Below are positions 1 through 6,855 of a stretch of DNA of 10,435 nt, one piece after another. Below the pieces are notes generated by a model. It ran no database searches. It saw only the letters and a list, made by a program, of their open reading frames with translations, and was not told the DNA's origin. Position numbers and translations under genes: made by a program. The stretch's first letter is position 1. Each line of letters opens with the position of its first letter. This stretch comes from VAZQ01 sp036406655 (lineage in GTDB: Bacteria > Pseudomonadota > Alphaproteobacteria > Rhizobiales > Xanthobacteraceae). Location of the stretch: the NCBI GenBank assembly GCA_036406655.1, contig DASXAP010000145.1, positions 1-10,435 of the forward strand, written 5' to 3'.

Positions 1-17
1 ACAATCCGGATTTTGAA

Positions 18-905
18 ATGCGGGACACGACTTTCCAGCAACCGTGCCACGCACTAGTGCCGCACGCCTTCAGTCTCGAGGCAGCCGAGCAATGGGCATT
101 GGAGAGAGCCTCGCGCCTCGCGGCGGATCGTTTCCGCATCACCTCGTTCTGGCACATCGATTGCTTTCAGCAGCAGGTACCCGGAGAAATAAAGAGGCGG
201 TACATAAGGCGGGTCGCCCAGGCCGAGAATTACGGAATTGCTGTGGGTTTGCCTTCTCCGTTCCGGGACACGCATCGCGCTCTGGTCGGAGAGGACAGCA
301 GGGAGGTTCTCGAGGCTCGGCAAGTAGACGACGACGTTGACCGGACGGCCTTGATCGACCTCCTCATGGCCAATGTCTCGCCGGCTGCGAAAGACGAGGT
401 AGTGCTCGATCACACGCTGCGCGACAAGCATGCGCTGAGGTCACGCCTGTTCGCCGACGAGACGGACCTTGTCCTTCAGCGGAAGGGCTCGAGCGCAATT
501 AAAGGAAGCAAACCTCATGTCCTGGTGATCGGGACCCACGCGGGGATGATCGGCGCCCTTGTCGATCGGGGCTTCGATGTCTCGGCCACGGACATGTCCC
601 CCGACATCGTGGACGCAGAGCTTTGCGGAGTGAAGGTGCACCCCGCGACGGAGAACGCCGGGCTGATCGAAGCGGCTGATCTCGCCATCATTACCGGCAT
701 GACGTTGGCTAACCGAACCCTTCCGCCCCTCATTGCGGCGGCAAAAGCCCACAACACCTCCACAGTGATATGGGCGATCACTGGCAGGAATTTCGGACAG
801 TACTACGTCCATCACGGGGTCGACTGCGTGATTTCGGATCATCCCTCGCCGTTCTTGTCGCTACCTGGCCGTGCCAGTGTCGGCATTTGGCGAAGAGAGC
901 TTTAA
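18..905 (+). CDS. DUF364-type Rossmann-fold protein (putative heavy-metal chelation family)
   Basis: The C-terminal half looks like the DUF364 family (Pfam 'putative heavy-metal chelation' domain), whose biochemical role is not established. What I see: a Rossmann-like strand-turn-helix at about residues 166-195 (HVLVIGTHAGMIGAL, then an acidic strand end ATDMSPD), and at 221-239 the family hallmark DLAIITGMTLANRTLPPLI. The N-terminal part (about 20-150) would correspond to the DUF4213-like domain that often precedes DUF364, but that match is weaker. No signal peptide or membrane segment is visible, so it is probably cytoplasmic. The reading frame is open to the window edge and the ATG at 18 has no clear ribosome binding site, so the true start may lie upstream. 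It is followed after 147 bases by an adenylating ligase on the same strand, probably co-transcribed. Base composition is lower in GC than the genes to the right. The family assignment comes from recalled motifs only. Confidence 0.72.
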   Translation: MRDTTFQQPCHALVPHAFSLEAAEQWALERASRLAADRFRITSFWHIDCFQQQVPGEIKRRYIRRVAQAENYGIAVGLPSPFRDTHRALVGEDSREVLEARQVDDDVDRTALIDLLMANVSPAAKDEVVLDHTLRDKHALRSRLFADETDLVLQRKGSSAIKGSKPHVLVIGTHAGMIGALVDRGFDVSATDMSPDIVDAELCGVKVHPATENAGLIEAADLAIITGMTLANRTLPPLIAAAKAHNTSTVIWAITGRNFGQYYVHHGVDCVISDHPSPFLSLPGRASVGIWRREL

Positions 906-1052
906 ACCAAATTCTCTTTGCGGTGCTGGGAATATTCGCCGCCTGCGGGTCACGGCCGGCAGCGCCGGCGCGGCGCCCCAGCTTGGGACCACGGCATGAT
1001 CTTCGATCTTTCCGAATATCGACTGCGCAACAGAGGCTACTCGGAAAGGCCG

Positions 1053-2369
1053 ATGACCTTTCTTGATCCAGAGCCGAGGGCGATGCTTGCTGCCGTCACC
1101 GAACTAGCCTTGATCGAAACCGGCAACCGGTCAGCTCGTGAGCATTGGCAGCAAATTCAGCTGCGCAATCTCGTCAACCACGCCACCCAACGCTCGGCAT
1201 TCTGGCGATCGCGGATCGGCCGCAGGAAAGCTTCCGATATTGATCTTGCCTCCCTGCCGATACTCACGCGGCATGACCTGCGCGCACAGGTCGCCTCGGA
1301 AGGCCCGCTGCTGCGGGCAGGGGACGCCGTCTCGACGCACGGTCACGCCACCTCCGGGTCGACGGGAATTCCCGTCCAGTTTTTCGTGTCGGATTTCAAT
1401 AATAACTACAACTTCATCAGGAGCCTTGCTCAATACCTTCTGGAGGGACGGGATCTTTCGCTCAATCGAACGCAAATCAGGGGTGCTGCTAGCCCGATAA
1501 AAGGCGGCATTTCCGTTGTGAAGGAAGAATCCTGGATCGGGCCGCTGGCGCAGATCATCAAACCGGGAGAAAACAGGCATATTGAGTACTATGCGCTGAG
1601 CAAGGAAGAATGCTGCAAGCTGGTGCAGGAATTGCAGAAGGACGACATAGGATATTTGGTGGCCGTCCCGGCAACACTTGCCACAATCTCCGGTTTCTTC
1701 GATCTCGGTTTTCTCAAGGAGGCAAAGACTGCGCTGTGGATTCCTTCGGCAGCACAGCCCGATCAAAAGCTTATCGAGATATTCGCCGGTCTCGGCATCC
1801 CGGTTCGTGCCAATTATTCATCGGAGGAAGTCGGCATGATCGGAGCCGAGTGCAGCAAGTCTTCCGGACACTATCATGTTGCCACCAGCAATGTCGTCGT
1901 GGAGGTAGTCGATCGGACATTCGAGATTGACGGAACAGGCGTTGGAAACGTGCTGGTCACCCATCTGCATTCCTACGCGACGCCATTTATCCGTTATGAG
2001 GTGGGTGACCTGGCCTGTTTGCGCGCGAAATGCCCATGCGGATACAACGGACCAACAATCTACAATCTCGAAGGCCGACCCAGCAGCCATCTCAAGCACC
2101 GTGACGGTCGATTGTCTCGTTTCTTCATCCGCGGCAGCGAGCTGGCGGCGCTCGCTCATTTTACCGAATACCGCATGCGTCAGACGGCATTCGACAAGAT
2201 CGTCATTGAGCTTGGCGGCCGGTCCGAGCTGAAAACCGAGGAGGTCGCTGCCGTCACGGCTTTATTGCAGGAGCACGCGGGGCCGCAATTCGAAATTGAA
2301 GTCAAGGCCTGTGAGCAAATTGATTGGGGGCAGAGCCGGAAAAGACCTGCTTTCCGCTGCGAAATTTAA
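1053..2369 (+). CDS. PaaK/CapK-type AMP-forming acyl-CoA ligase (phenylacetate-CoA ligase family)
   Basis: This is a member of the ANL adenylating-enzyme superfamily, closest to the phenylacetate-CoA ligase/CapK/coenzyme F390 synthetase branch. These enzymes activate a carboxylate with ATP. Visible motifs, numbered from the start chosen here: the phosphate-binding loop TSGSTGIP at 100-107, the aromatic/acid motif YSSEEVG at 255-261 (where relatives have YGxTE), RYEVGD at 314-319, the Cys-rich CPCG at 327-330 with another Cys five residues before it, EGRPS near 340, and a C-terminal SRKRP. The 438-residue length fits PaaK-like proteins. I chose ATG 1053 because GGAAAGG (1043-1049) precedes it, although only 3 bases away. 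The frame is also open to ATG 996 and TTG 918, so the start is uncertain. The acyl substrate cannot be read from the sequence. PaaK itself is unlikely because no paa genes are nearby. Pairing with the DUF364 protein suggests biosynthesis of, or modification by, a small acid. Local GC is low, for example around 1380-1440. Confidence 0.85.
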   Translation: MTFLDPEPRAMLAAVTELALIETGNRSAREHWQQIQLRNLVNHATQRSAFWRSRIGRRKASDIDLASLPILTRHDLRAQVASEGPLLRAGDAVSTHGHATSGSTGIPVQFFVSDFNNNYNFIRSLAQYLLEGRDLSLNRTQIRGAASPIKGGISVVKEESWIGPLAQIIKPGENRHIEYYALSKEECCKLVQELQKDDIGYLVAVPATLATISGFFDLGFLKEAKTALWIPSAAQPDQKLIEIFAGLGIPVRANYSSEEVGMIGAECSKSSGHYHVATSNVVVEVVDRTFEIDGTGVGNVLVTHLHSYATPFIRYEVGDLACLRAKCPCGYNGPTIYNLEGRPSSHLKHRDGRLSRFFIRGSELAALAHFTEYRMRQTAFDKIVIELGGRSELKTEEVAAVTALLQEHAGPQFEIEVKACEQIDWGQSRKRPAFRCEI

Positions 2370-2537
2370 CAAGTGATCATGAGGTGCGGTCCGCGGCACA
2401 AGGGCGGCACCCCACCAGCTGCGCTGTGTCCCCTTCTTCGAGCTGCGAACATTGGCCCCTGAGCGCAATCCGTTGGTCAGGCCGCCCAACTCTGCTTAGA
2501 TGTCCGGCAGCTGCCTGTTGCTGAAGGAGAGCGCCGA

Positions 2538-3245
2538 ATGGGCTTGCCGCTGGCGGGAAAGAAGCTTCGCTACCTGATCGGAGCCGATCATCCGGGGAAG
2601 GGAGATGCCGACGAGATCGTCGAGGTCGGCTACGACTGCGAGAAGCCCCTGCCGGGGGGCGTGAGCGTCGCCTACTGCAATCTCTTCAACGAGAAATATT
2701 CCGAGCAGAGCCGGGACGAGCGCGACCGCTACGGCCCCTATCTCGGGACGTCCGACACCGCCGCCGATTACGGCGAAGGACAGATCGATCCGCGTGGAGC
2801 GGGCTGGCGGCGCAACCTGACCGAGCAGTTCGAGCGCCGCCGGCAGCAGGGCTTCGAGTATGTCGAGCTCGACAATCCGGACGCCTACGCCATAGCCGAC
2901 GTGGTCGGCGCCGTGGATCTCGCGGAGCGGCACGGGCTCAAGGTCATCGCCAAGAATCCCGGGCTGATGGATGGCGATCCCTTGCCTTATGTCGCGCACC
3001 GGAACGTGCACGGGATCGTCGTGGAGAAGGGAGCCGGCGACCCCCAGCAGATGGATGCGCTGCGCCGGCGGGCCGGCAAGCCCGACCTGCCGGTCTGGTT
3101 CGTCTTCTTCGATGGACGCAAGGGGGGCGGCGCCGGCAAGAAAGCCGCCGAAGCGGCCGCCGCTCTCGCCCGGCACTATCCGGGCATGACCGTCACCTAC
3201 TCGCCGGGCGGCGAGTATACCGTTTCGGTCGACGCGACGGCGTGA
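2538..3245 (+). CDS. GH114-like TIM-barrel protein, function unknown
   Basis: This 235-residue protein has no signal peptide or membrane segment. The middle resembles the endo-alpha-1,4-polygalactosaminidase (GH114) type of TIM barrel. A helix with repeated Arg (QFERRRQQ, 98-105) leads into GFEYVELDNPDAY (105-117), which matches the GH114 pattern GFDGVxLDNxDxY. This is followed by alternating strands and helices including LKVIAKNPG (134-142) and GIVVEKGAG (159-167). Asp112 and Glu163 sit where that fold keeps its acidic residues. GH114 enzymes are normally secreted, so a cytoplasmic form points to another role or substrate. The start is well supported: AAGGAG at 2524-2529 lies 8 bases before ATG 2538. 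It stands alone, 168 bases after the ligase gene, and converges on the next gene with only 10 bases between the stop codons. Its GC is higher than that of the two genes to its left. The fold call is recalled similarity, not a search result. Confidence 0.6.
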   Translation: MGLPLAGKKLRYLIGADHPGKGDADEIVEVGYDCEKPLPGGVSVAYCNLFNEKYSEQSRDERDRYGPYLGTSDTAADYGEGQIDPRGAGWRRNLTEQFERRRQQGFEYVELDNPDAYAIADVVGAVDLAERHGLKVIAKNPGLMDGDPLPYVAHRNVHGIVVEKGAGDPQQMDALRRRAGKPDLPVWFVFFDGRKGGGAGKKAAEAAAALARHYPGMTVTYSPGGEYTVSVDATA

Positions 3246-3255
3246 GACTGCTCAC

Positions 3256-3777
3256 TCACGGCGCGGGAGGCTTCCAGCCGGTGACCGCGCGGGCGAGCTG
3301 GTGGAGAAAGCCGTCCGCCACCGCCGACAGCACCCGCCGGCTGCCCTTGCCGCCTTTGAGCCGCCGCGCCACCGCGTCGGCAATGATGGCTTCGAAGATC
3401 CGCTCGAGCTCGCGCGAGCTGCAGTCGTCCGCCTTCAGCGCCTCGATCGTCATCGCCGCGTATTGCTTGCCCCGCTTGAAGTCGTCGCGCGGCTTGCCGC
3501 TCGGGGCGACGTCCCAGTAGCTCGCCGCCGGCGCATAGGGATTGCCGTCCACGCGCAGGGTGACGAACGGCAGAAGCTTCACCGAGGGCGCACAACTGCG
3601 CCGCAGCCGCGCCGGCGTCCAGCAGCCGGCATCGAAATCCGGCGTCACGACGACGGCCGGGATCGCCGGCTTCGGCGCGCGCCGGCGACCGGCGGCCCGG
3701 CGGGCCACGAACCGGTCGGCCGCGTCGATGACGACCCCTTTCACCGATGTCGCCGATGTCCTGCGCTGTGCCGCCAT
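3256..3777 (-). CDS. Hypothetical protein, 173 residues
   Basis: I do not recognise this protein. It is predicted to be soluble, with a basic Arg/Ala-rich N-terminus (about 1-40), then a mixed part containing VKLLPFVTLRVDGNPYAPAA, and a helical C-terminal half (about 110-170) with many Lys, Arg and Ala residues. No signal peptide, membrane span, metal-binding Cys/His cluster or nucleotide-binding loop is visible. The strand is chosen because GGGAG sits 7 bases upstream of the ATG whose first base is 3777, the frame carries family-like mixed composition, and the opposite-strand frames give Arg-rich, low-complexity products. The frame also extends upstream to 3867, but the well-placed ribosome binding site favours 3777. 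It converges with the GH114-like gene, with 10 bases between the stop codons. A shared 6-base inverted repeat (3241-3246 with 3255-3260) covers this junction. Confidence 0.6.
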   Translation of the reverse strand: MAAQRRTSATSVKGVVIDAADRFVARRAAGRRRAPKPAIPAVVVTPDFDAGCWTPARLRRSCAPSVKLLPFVTLRVDGNPYAPAASYWDVAPSGKPRDDFKRGKQYAAMTIEALKADDCSSRELERIFEAIIADAVARRLKGGKGSRRVLSAVADGFLHQLARAVTGWKPPAP

Positions 3778-4214
3778 GTCAACACTCCCGAAGTATGTCC
3801 GGTCGACGAAAGCCCGACCGCGGCGCAACCCCGCCAGGCGAGCCATCGCCTCGTTTTCCCTGTGCACGAGCCGCCGGCGCCGTCGTTGCTGTCGGATGTG
3901 CCGGAAGATCGTTCCGCTAGCTTGAAGTCCCCGAGGCGACGTTCGTTCTGGTTGGCAAGCAAGGTGCCTTGCTTGTCTCTCGTACCCTTAGCGCAACGGG
4001 CGGACGGGCAGTTGTGACCGATTTCACAGCTGCGCGAATATTTTTTCGGTAACCGCGCGTTCAGCTTGCCGGGTCGCGGCCGGCGCGATGCGCGTGCCGC
4101 TGTTCGCGGGGAGCCGCCGGCTTGCGGGCGCGCCGTTCGCTTGCGGGTGGTGTCGGCGACGCGGCGGGAGGGCCGCGGCGGATCGCGGCGCGCGGAGACG
4201 GGCGGTGCGCGAGC
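3778..4214. other. Gene-free stretch upstream of the 173-residue gene and downstream of the hydantoinase gene
   Basis: This stretch of about 437 bases shows no convincing gene. Frames that stay open on either strand are Arg/Ala-rich shadows of the GC bias. It must hold the promoter of the minus-strand gene starting at 3777 and the 3' end of the minus-strand hydantoinase transcript. I can point to a perfect palindrome at 3956-3975 (listed separately) and an isolated AT-rich patch around 4033-4046. I see no confident -35/-10 pair and no hairpin followed by a T-run. Confidence 0.6.
3956..3975. repeat. Perfect 9-bp inverted repeat, possible operator or terminator stem
   Basis: CAAGCAAGG at 3956-3964 and CCTTGCTTG at 3967-3975 are exact reverse complements separated by TG. 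It lies about 180 bases upstream of the start at 3777 and about 240 bases beyond the hydantoinase stop at 4215. No T-run follows on either strand, so a classic intrinsic terminator is doubtful. A regulator-binding site is possible but is inference only. Confidence 0.5.
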
Positions 4215-5699
4215 TCAGTGCAGGTTCTGCAGATCGTCGGCCGGCGCGAGCGAGCCGCTCGCCGGATCGAACGGGATCGTTCGCCGCCCGCGCGGCGCGC
4301 TGGCCGGCGAGATGCCGCACGTGAGAAACCGGCCCGAGCCTGCGGCACCGACGAACTCACCCGCCTGCGCCACCGGCTCGCCGCGCAGCAGGGTCGCAAC
4401 CGGCCAGCCCCTGATCGTCCTGCCCTCGTAGGGGGTGTAGTCCATGGCGTCGTGCAACATCGCCTGGCGGATGGTCACCTCTTTCTCCGGATCCCAGATC
4501 GCGAGGTCGGCGTCGCTGCCTACCGCGATCGTGCCCTTCTGCGGATAGAGGCCGTAGAGCTTGGCGGCATTGGTCGCGGTCAGCGCGACGAACCGCGGCA
4601 GATCGATGCGCCCGCGGCCGACCCCTTCGGAGAACAGGAGCGCGGTGCGCAGCTCGAGCCCGGGCACCCCGTTGGGCACCTTCTTGAACGGCGCGTTGCG
4701 GCCCCCCTTCATCTTCCCTTCCGGGTCGTCGAAGCGGTAGCCGGCGTGATCGGAGGAGAACACCTCGAACACCCCGGTCTGCAGCCCCTGCCAGATCGCC
4801 TCCTGGTCGGCGCGGTCGCGCGGCGGCGGGCTGCACATGTACTTGGCGCCCTCGAAGCCGCCGCGATCGAGATCGTCGGCGGTGAGGAACAGGTATTGCG
4901 GACAGGTCTCGCCGTAGACCTTGAGCCCGCGCCCCTGCGCCAGCCGGATCTGCTCCATCGCCTCGCGCGACGACACGTGCACGATCAGGATCGGGACGTC
5001 GACGAGCTCGGCGAGCGCGATCGCGCGCGAGGTCGCTTCCCGCTCGGCGAGCGGAGCGTGGGCGACGGCGTGAAACCGCGGCGCCGAATGGCCGGAGGCG
5101 AGCAGCCGGTCGCTGAGCCAGGAGATGACGTCGTGGTTCTCGGCATGCACCATGACCAGCGCGCGCTCGCGCCGCGCCAGCGACAGCACCTCGAGAATCT
5201 GCCGGTCGTCGAGCTTGAGCGCGTCGTAGGTGGTGTAGATCTTGAAGGACGTGTAGCCGTCCTTGATCAGCGCCGGCAGCTCCTGGCCGCAGACCTGCTC
5301 GGTCGGGTCGGAGACGATCAGGTGAAAGGCGTAATCGACCGCCGCCTTCGGCCCGGCGCAGGCATGGTAGTCCTTGACGACCTGGCGCAGCGACATGCCG
5401 CGATGCTGGGCGGCGAAGGGAATGACCGTGGTGGTGCCGCCGCAGGCGGCCGAGCGCGTCGCGGTGAAGAAATCGTCCGCGGTCATGACGCCCGAGGCCG
5501 AGCGCTGCTCGATGTGGCAGTGGCTGTCGACCCCGCCGGGAGTGACGATGCGCCCCCCAGCGTCGATCTCGCTGCGGCCGGCGCCGAGGCGGGCGCCGAT
5601 GGCTTCGATGCGGCCGCCGACGACCCCGATGTCGGCGCGGAAGACGTCGGCGGCGGTCGCCACCGTTGCGTTGCGGACCACGAGATCGAGCTCGGCCAT
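4215..5699 (-). CDS. D-hydantoinase/dihydropyrimidinase family cyclic amidohydrolase
   Basis: This is a cytoplasmic zinc hydrolase of the amidohydrolase superfamily that opens cyclic amides such as hydantoins or dihydropyrimidines to N-carbamoyl acids. All metal ligands are visible in its 494 residues: the His pair in SHCHIEQ (His60, His62), the bridging lysine in SFKIYTTY (Lys153, carboxylated in the family), His185 in VHAEN, His241 in VHVSS and Asp317 in SSDHAG. Substrate-loop motifs CSPPPR (289-294) and PNGVPGLE (342-349) are also kept. The usual first motif is HTHxD, so HCHIE is a subfamily variant. The C-terminus carries about 30 extra residues after GSGRFL. The start at 5699 gives the expected N-terminus (MAELDLVVRNA); the ribosome binding site is weak (AGAGA). 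The frame is open further upstream, but that part overlaps the lyase gene. It lies 32 bases downstream of the lyase gene and is very probably co-transcribed. The exact substrate is unknown. Allantoinase is less likely from these motifs. Confidence 0.93.
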   Translation of the reverse strand: MAELDLVVRNATVATAADVFRADIGVVGGRIEAIGARLGAGRSEIDAGGRIVTPGGVDSHCHIEQRSASGVMTADDFFTATRSAACGGTTTVIPFAAQHRGMSLRQVVKDYHACAGPKAAVDYAFHLIVSDPTEQVCGQELPALIKDGYTSFKIYTTYDALKLDDRQILEVLSLARRERALVMVHAENHDVISWLSDRLLASGHSAPRFHAVAHAPLAEREATSRAIALAELVDVPILIVHVSSREAMEQIRLAQGRGLKVYGETCPQYLFLTADDLDRGGFEGAKYMCSPPPRDRADQEAIWQGLQTGVFEVFSSDHAGYRFDDPEGKMKGGRNAPFKKVPNGVPGLELRTALLFSEGVGRGRIDLPRFVALTATNAAKLYGLYPQKGTIAVGSDADLAIWDPEKEVTIRQAMLHDAMDYTPYEGRTIRGWPVATLLRGEPVAQAGEFVGAAGSGRFLTCGISPASAPRGRRTIPFDPASGSLAPADDLQNLH

Positions 5700-5731
5700 G
5701 CCTGTTTCTCTATGCCGGTGGCGCCCGCGCT

Positions 5732-6697
5732 CTATGCCACCGCCAGCTCCCGCTCGTCGCCGCGCCCGCCGCGCTCGCCGCGCCGCCGGTCGAGCCGGGC
5801 GATGAGCGCCTCGAGCTCGCGCAGGTCCTCGGCGTCGAGGCTCGGGCCCGGCTTGCGCAGGGCGGCGCAGCGGATGGCGCCGCGGCGGCGCAGGATCTCC
5901 TTGCGCACGGTGAGCCCGAAGCCGGGCTGCTGCTCGTGGCGGACGAGCGGCAGATAGACGTCGTAGAGGTCCTCGGCCTCCTCGCCGCGTCCCGCCGCGA
6001 ACAGCCGGCACACCGCCACCAGCATCTCCGGATAGGCAAACCCGGTCATGACGCCGTCGGCGCCGCGGGCGAGCTCCTGCGGCACGTAGAGCCCGCCGTT
6101 GCCCACCAGGATGCTGACGTATCGCCGCTTCCCCCCGTCGCAGCTCCGGCGCAGCTGCGAGAGCTTGCGCAGCCCGGGACAATCCTCGTGCTTGAACATC
6201 ACCACGCTCGGATGCGCGTCGACGATCCGCAGGAAGGCCTGCGCGGAGATGTGCGCCCCGGTCGCCTGCGGGTAGTCCTGGTAGACGACCGGGATGTCGC
6301 CGAGCTCGGCGATCACCTCGTCGAAGTAGGCGACGATCTGGCTCTCGGTCCGCAAGCCTGTCGGCGGGGCGATCATCACGCCCGCGGCGCCGGCTTCGGT
6401 CGCGGCACGGGCGAGCCTGACCAGATTTGCCGTTCCCGCGCTCGAGACCCCGACGACGACCGGCACGCGGCCGTCGACCCGGCGCAGGAAGGCGCGCGCG
6501 AGCTCCTCCGCCTCGCCGTCGCCGAGCTTGGGCGCCTCGCCCATCATGCCGAGGACCGTGAGCCCGTCGACGCCGCAGCGCAGATAGAAGTCGGCGAGGC
6601 TGTCGACGCTCGCCCAGTCGATCTCGCCCGCCTCGGTGAACGGCGTCGCCGCGATCGTGTAGACGCCTCTCGCGGTCGCATCGAGCGGCTGGCGCAT
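5732..6697 (-). CDS. Dihydrodipicolinate synthase/N-acetylneuraminate lyase family protein
   Basis: This is a class I, Schiff-base aldolase or lyase of the DapA/NAL superfamily: a TIM barrel of 321 residues, cytoplasmic. The catalytic lysine is Lys169 in VVMFKHED. The tyrosine motif is PVVYQDYPQATG (Tyr139 or Tyr142, against YNVPSRTG in DapA), and the substrate loop is LGMMGEAPKL (49-58), where true DapA has TTGE. Loss of both loop threonines (Met51, Met52 instead) argues against dihydrodipicolinate synthase. A hydratase, aldolase or decarboxylating lyase on another 2-oxo acid fits better. The N-terminal GVYTIAATPFTEAGEIDW is typical of the family. The C-terminus runs on into an Arg/Gly-rich tail (about 300-321). 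The start at 6697 has GAGGA 8 bases upstream. It is the first gene of a minus-strand pair with the hydantoinase and is divergent from the importer operon. A catabolic role is inferred from these neighbours. Confidence 0.9.
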   Translation of the reverse strand: MRQPLDATARGVYTIAATPFTEAGEIDWASVDSLADFYLRCGVDGLTVLGMMGEAPKLGDGEAEELARAFLRRVDGRVPVVVGVSSAGTANLVRLARAATEAGAAGVMIAPPTGLRTESQIVAYFDEVIAELGDIPVVYQDYPQATGAHISAQAFLRIVDAHPSVVMFKHEDCPGLRKLSQLRRSCDGGKRRYVSILVGNGGLYVPQELARGADGVMTGFAYPEMLVAVCRLFAAGRGEEAEDLYDVYLPLVRHEQQPGFGLTVRKEILRRRGAIRCAALRKPGPSLDAEDLRELEALIARLDRRRGERGGRGDERELAVA

Positions 6698-6855
6698 CGC
6701 ATCTGTCCTCGCTTCACTTCGCCCAAGGAGTATAGTCCCGATCCGGGCGGTGTATAGCGCGCGCGCCGGCGCATCCGGCTTGTGGCGGCTTGCGCGGTTG
6801 CTATAGTGACGCGCGCTGCCGCTGCCGGCGCGGCGGACGATCCCGGGGGAGCTTG
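6698..6855. promoter_or_regulatory. Divergent promoter region between the lyase-hydantoinase operon and the importer operon
   Basis: This 158-base region separates the divergent starts at 6697 and 6856. On the plus strand, TTGTGG (6780-6785), a 16-base spacer and TATAGT (6802-6807) make a reasonable sigma-70-type promoter, with a good -10 and a poor -35. On the minus strand, TATACT (complement of 6729-6734) could be a -10 about 30 bases from the lyase start, without a clear -35. A short interrupted palindrome CCCG-ATC-CGGG (6737-6747) lies between them and could be a regulator site. No regulator gene is in the window. The assignments are pattern-based. Confidence 0.45.

Noticed and set aside
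2370..2537. Possible terminator or attachment site after the ligase gene
   Set aside because: Only a weak GGTGC/GCACC pairing is visible, with no T-run, no tRNA fragment and no direct repeat that I could match.
3241..3260. Bidirectional terminator between the convergent genes
   Set aside because: The inverted repeat CGTGAG/CTCACG is only 6 bp with an 8-base loop and no T-run on either side, so it is too weak to annotate as a terminator.
4122..5957. Long plus-strand open frame of 611 codons across the hydantoinase region
   Set aside because: It is antisense to a hydantoinase with all catalytic motifs; its product is Arg/Ala/Asp-rich without domain features, as expected from GC bias.
5700..6182. 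Upstream extension of the hydantoinase frame to 6182
   Set aside because: It overlaps the lyase gene and its product is low-complexity; the true N-terminus MAELDLVVRN begins at 5699.
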